A stretch of DNA of 36,091 bases. Origin: Verrucomicrobiota bacterium. GTDB lineage: Bacteria; Verrucomicrobiota; Verrucomicrobiia; Limisphaerales; SIBE01. Location of the stretch: NCBI GenBank assembly GCA_016871535.1, contig VHCZ01000035.1:1-36091 (forward strand), written 5' to 3'. Each line of letters begins with the position of its first letter. Within the stretch, counting starts at the first letter, position 1. Below the pieces are notes generated by a model that saw nothing but the letters and a program-made list of their open reading frames with translations, searched no databases and was not told where the DNA came from. Made by a program: the position numbers and the translations under genes. Positions 33,804 through 36,091 of the stretch are shown one piece after another.

Positions 33804-35198
33804 TTAGAGGGCTGTTTTCTCGCCAAAAGGCCAGCGTCGCGTCAGGCGGCTCCAGATCAGAAAGATCACAATGCCCGCCGCCAGGATGGCCGCGCCGTAG
33901 TTCTTTAGCCTCACGTCCGCCGTCGCGAAGAGAAAAGACCATCCGGCCAGCGCGATCAGCGGCGGCAATGGATAAAGCCAGATGCGATACGGACGCTCCA
34001 TTTGCGGCGCTCGTTTCCGCAGCAACATCACCGCAAAAATCTGCCCGATGAATTGCACCAGAATGCGCGTGATCAGGAGCGCGTCGATCACCGTCATCAG
34101 CGGCAGAAAACTGCACGCGATGGAAATAATCCCGATCGTCACCAGCGAGACGTGCGGGAAATTCTTCTTCGGATGCAGGCGGCCGAACACCTTGAAGAAA
34201 CAACCGTCCCTGGCTGCGGCATACGGGATTCGCGAGTAACCGAGCAACAACGCGAAGACCGAGGCGAACGCTGTCCACAGCACCATCACCGTAAACACCG
34301 TCGCCACTTTCGCGCCATAGATCTTTTCCATGAAAAGCGACACCACGGGCGGCGGCGGGTCAGTTGCAGGCACAAACTCCCGCCACGGCACCACGCCGAT
34401 GATCGAAAGATTGATCCCGATGTAAATCAGCGCGACGCACACGATGCTGATCAGGATCGAACGCGGGATGACTTTCCCCGGATCGCGGACTTCTTCGCCA
34501 ATGTAGCAGACGTCGTAGTAACCAAGGTAGTCGTACACGCCGACGCGCGTCGCTGCGCCCAAACCGAGCAGGAAGCCCAGTGAGAATTGAAAACTGCCTG
34601 GCGGAAAATCAAAAGCCAGCTTCGGATCGAAATGCAGCGCGCCCGTGACAATCACCGCCAGCGTGGTCAACAACATGCCAATCCACAAACTGACCGTGAT
34701 CCGGCCGATGGCCGTGATTTGACGGTAGAGCAGCGCGATCGTCAGAATCCCGACGCCCACGATGATGAGTTGGGTCTCGCGGACCGTCAGTCCAGGCCAG
34801 AGATATTTGAGATACTGGGCCAACCCGATGAAGCCGGACGCAATTTCGAGCGGCCCGCTCAGGATGAATTGCCAGACGAACAGAAAAGCCATCAGCCGGC
34901 CGAACGTTTCCCGTCCAAATCCGTCGCGCAAATAGACATACGTGCCGCCCGATCCAGGCATCGCCGCTCCGAGTTCGCCCCAGACCAACGCATCCGGAAT
35001 CGTGATCATCATGGCGACCAGCCAGCCGAGCATCGCTTGCGGCCCGTTCAGCGCGGACATGAGCGCCGGGATCGTGATGAACGGCCCGATCCCGATCATG
35101 TTGGACATATTCAGCGCCGTGGCCTGAAGCAAACCGAACTGCCGGAGCAGGTGCGGCTGATTCCCGTTTGGGCTTTGATGGGGAGGATCGGAATCCAT
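33804..35198 (-). CDS. APC family amino acid/polyamine permease
   Basis: A 464-residue inner-membrane permease with about 12 hydrophobic helices. Start ATG 35198 (MDSDPPHQSPNGNQPHLLRQFGLLQATAL) places the first helix at the usual position; the frame upstream of it has no membrane segment. The first helix has the family substrate-site motif NMIGIGPFITIPALM (unwound G-[SI]-G type), and the second region has WGELGAAMPGSGGTYVYLRDGFG, typical of LAT/APC transporters. Substrate is unknown, probably an amino acid. It lies downstream of the DoxX gene (174 bases) on the same strand. Confidence 0.93.
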   Translation of the reverse strand: MDSDPPHQSPNGNQPHLLRQFGLLQATALNMSNMIGIGPFITIPALMSALNGPQAMLGWLVAMMITIPDALVWGELGAAMPGSGGTYVYLRDGFGRETFGRLMAFLFVWQFILSGPLEIASGFIGLAQYLKYLWPGLTVRETQLIIVGVGILTIALLYRQITAIGRITVSLWIGMLLTTLAVIVTGALHFDPKLAFDFPPGSFQFSLGFLLGLGAATRVGVYDYLGYYDVCYIGEEVRDPGKVIPRSILISIVCVALIYIGINLSIIGVVPWREFVPATDPPPPVVSLFMEKIYGAKVATVFTVMVLWTAFASVFALLLGYSRIPYAAARDGCFFKVFGRLHPKKNFPHVSLVTIGIISIACSFLPLMTVIDALLITRILVQFIGQIFAVMLLRKRAPQMERPYRIWLYPLPPLIALAGWSFLFATADVRLKNYGAAILAAGIVIFLIWSRLTRRWPFGEKTAL

Positions 35199-35371
35199 CG
35201 GGGGCGTTAAAGCGTTAAAACGGTTAGAGATGATCGAGCGGGTTGCGCACCGCGGGGACAGGGTTGCGTGGGCATGGCGGTCACAAGTTCGCTGAACGGG
35301 CCCGCCTATAACAAAGCCGAGACGCGAACACAAATTGAATCGCGCAGGGAGCGAGTCAACTGCACGCTGAT

Positions 35372-35887
35372 TCAAATGCGGATCAAATCCACGAAAAGAT
35401 CATCGGGGCCGACCGAAGTCTTGGTCCCGCCGGCAGCGGGAGCGCTCTGGCCTTTGCGCAGTTGCAGGATGGACAGCGGATTCGCCCCCGGGAGGAAACT
35501 CCGGAGGAAGATCAAACACACCAGAAACAACACCAGCGCGGAAAACTCGACGGCTTCCCGGCCTTCGGTGTCGATCATGTGCGGCATATTGACGAAGAAC
35601 ACGGCGCCGATGAGGACGGGGAGTTGGATCAGCGCGCCCAGCCAGGTGAGCACTCCCAGCGCCAGCAGCAGTCCGCCCAGCATATGGACGTAAGGAACCG
35701 CCCGCGCCATCGGGACCAGCCAACTGTTTGCCGCGGCGTTCGTGAATTGGGCGAACAATTCCGGGTGCATCAAGAAGTAGAGGCCTTTGATGAAGAGCCC
35801 GACGCCGAGATAAACCCGGACGCAATCAAGGAGCACGTCCCGATGTGTTTCCACCCACTGCTGGCATTGCTCGAACTTTGTGTTCAT
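35372..35887 (-). CDS. DoxX family membrane protein
   Basis: A 171-residue protein with four hydrophobic helices. The N-terminus has RVYLGVGLFIKGLYFLMHPELF, then PYVHMLGGLLLALGVLTWLGALIQLPVLIGAVFFVN, the DoxX/DoxD-like pattern. The tail is soluble (about 140-171). Family members have been linked to quinone or redox roles, but this member's role is not known. The 174-base gap to the APC permease could hold a second promoter. Confidence 0.88.
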   Translation of the reverse strand: MNTKFEQCQQWVETHRDVLLDCVRVYLGVGLFIKGLYFLMHPELFAQFTNAAANSWLVPMARAVPYVHMLGGLLLALGVLTWLGALIQLPVLIGAVFFVNMPHMIDTEGREAVEFSALVLFLVCLIFLRSFLPGANPLSILQLRKGQSAPAAGGTKTSVGPDDLFVDLIRI

Positions 35888-36091
35888 AGGGTCCTTTCGT
35901 GTGATTGGCGCGCGCCGGCGGCGGGAGTTTGGGGCGAATCACAGCCACTCGCGTTTGCGCTCCAAGCAGGCGCTTCCGGCATGTCAGTGTTCGGCTTTGA
36001 ATCATCATAAGCGGTTCTGACTGCGAAGACAAGTTCGACTGCTGCGGTCGCGGGATTACAAGTGTCGGTCAGTCGCGATTCGCCTGGCTTC
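35888..36091. other. Right edge, no gene seen
   Basis: I see no coding region, repeat or RNA gene I can support. The DoxX gene starts at its left boundary, so its promoter is probably here. Confidence 0.4.

Overview
The window looks like a chromosomal segment of a Verrucomicrobiota bacterium, probably a soil or freshwater relative of the Pedosphaera/Limisphaera group. The assignment rests on several signs: a giant PSCyt1-WD40-PSD1 (DUF1549/DUF1553) protein near a Tat-exported DUF1501 protein, a pseudopilin with an [16 protein letters not shown] leader and an H-X-DG-like C-terminus, GC-rich DNA, weak Shine-Dalgarno sequences, and many palindromic repeats of the kind common in these genomes. 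No rRNA, tRNA, CRISPR array, transposase or integrase is visible.

Layout. 137-520 encodes a small retropepsin-like aspartic protease, followed by a repeat-bearing gap with a perfect 27-bp palindrome. 908-8295 holds the PSCyt1/PSD1 and DUF1501 genes, separated by two small minus-strand hypothetical genes. 8464-16581 is a long plus-strand run for envelope biogenesis: an LptE-like lipoprotein, YebC, an HpnN-like RND/MMPL transporter, an exported protein built of about twenty W-P-L-[FY] motifs, and an MlaE-MlaF-MlaD ABC lipid importer-type cassette joined by ATGA overlaps. 16791-18500 holds a pseudopilin and an exported nuclease (SNase) fused to a ComEA-type helix-hairpin-helix. 18466-19227 (minus) is a toxin-antitoxin-like pair whose TumE-like toxin is frameshifted. 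19336-23381 (minus) encodes a nitrilase-family amidase, a sodium:solute symporter and a VKOR-DsbA fusion. 23557-26986 is a glycoside hydrolase family 2 gene split by what looks like an internal deletion. It is followed by a neutral-ceramidase-like protein (27236-28537), a DUF6941 protein and a membrane protein. The minus strand then carries a small anchored protein and a large secreted esterase (30535-33272), and finally an APC permease and a DoxX protein.

The best functional story is the envelope run: RND lipid exporter, unknown repeat protein and Mla-type transporter in one transcriptional direction suggest a lipid-trafficking system in which the W-P-L repeat protein is the undescribed part. 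The second theme is the density of palindromic elements: at least eight families, three of them present in two or three copies. Two of these lie inside reading frames, in the GH2 C-terminal half and in the anchored protein at 30535-31218. Two 175-bp copies differing at two positions flank the esterase gene.

Coordinates come from reading the sequence directly. Family assignments come from remembered motifs, without database searches.
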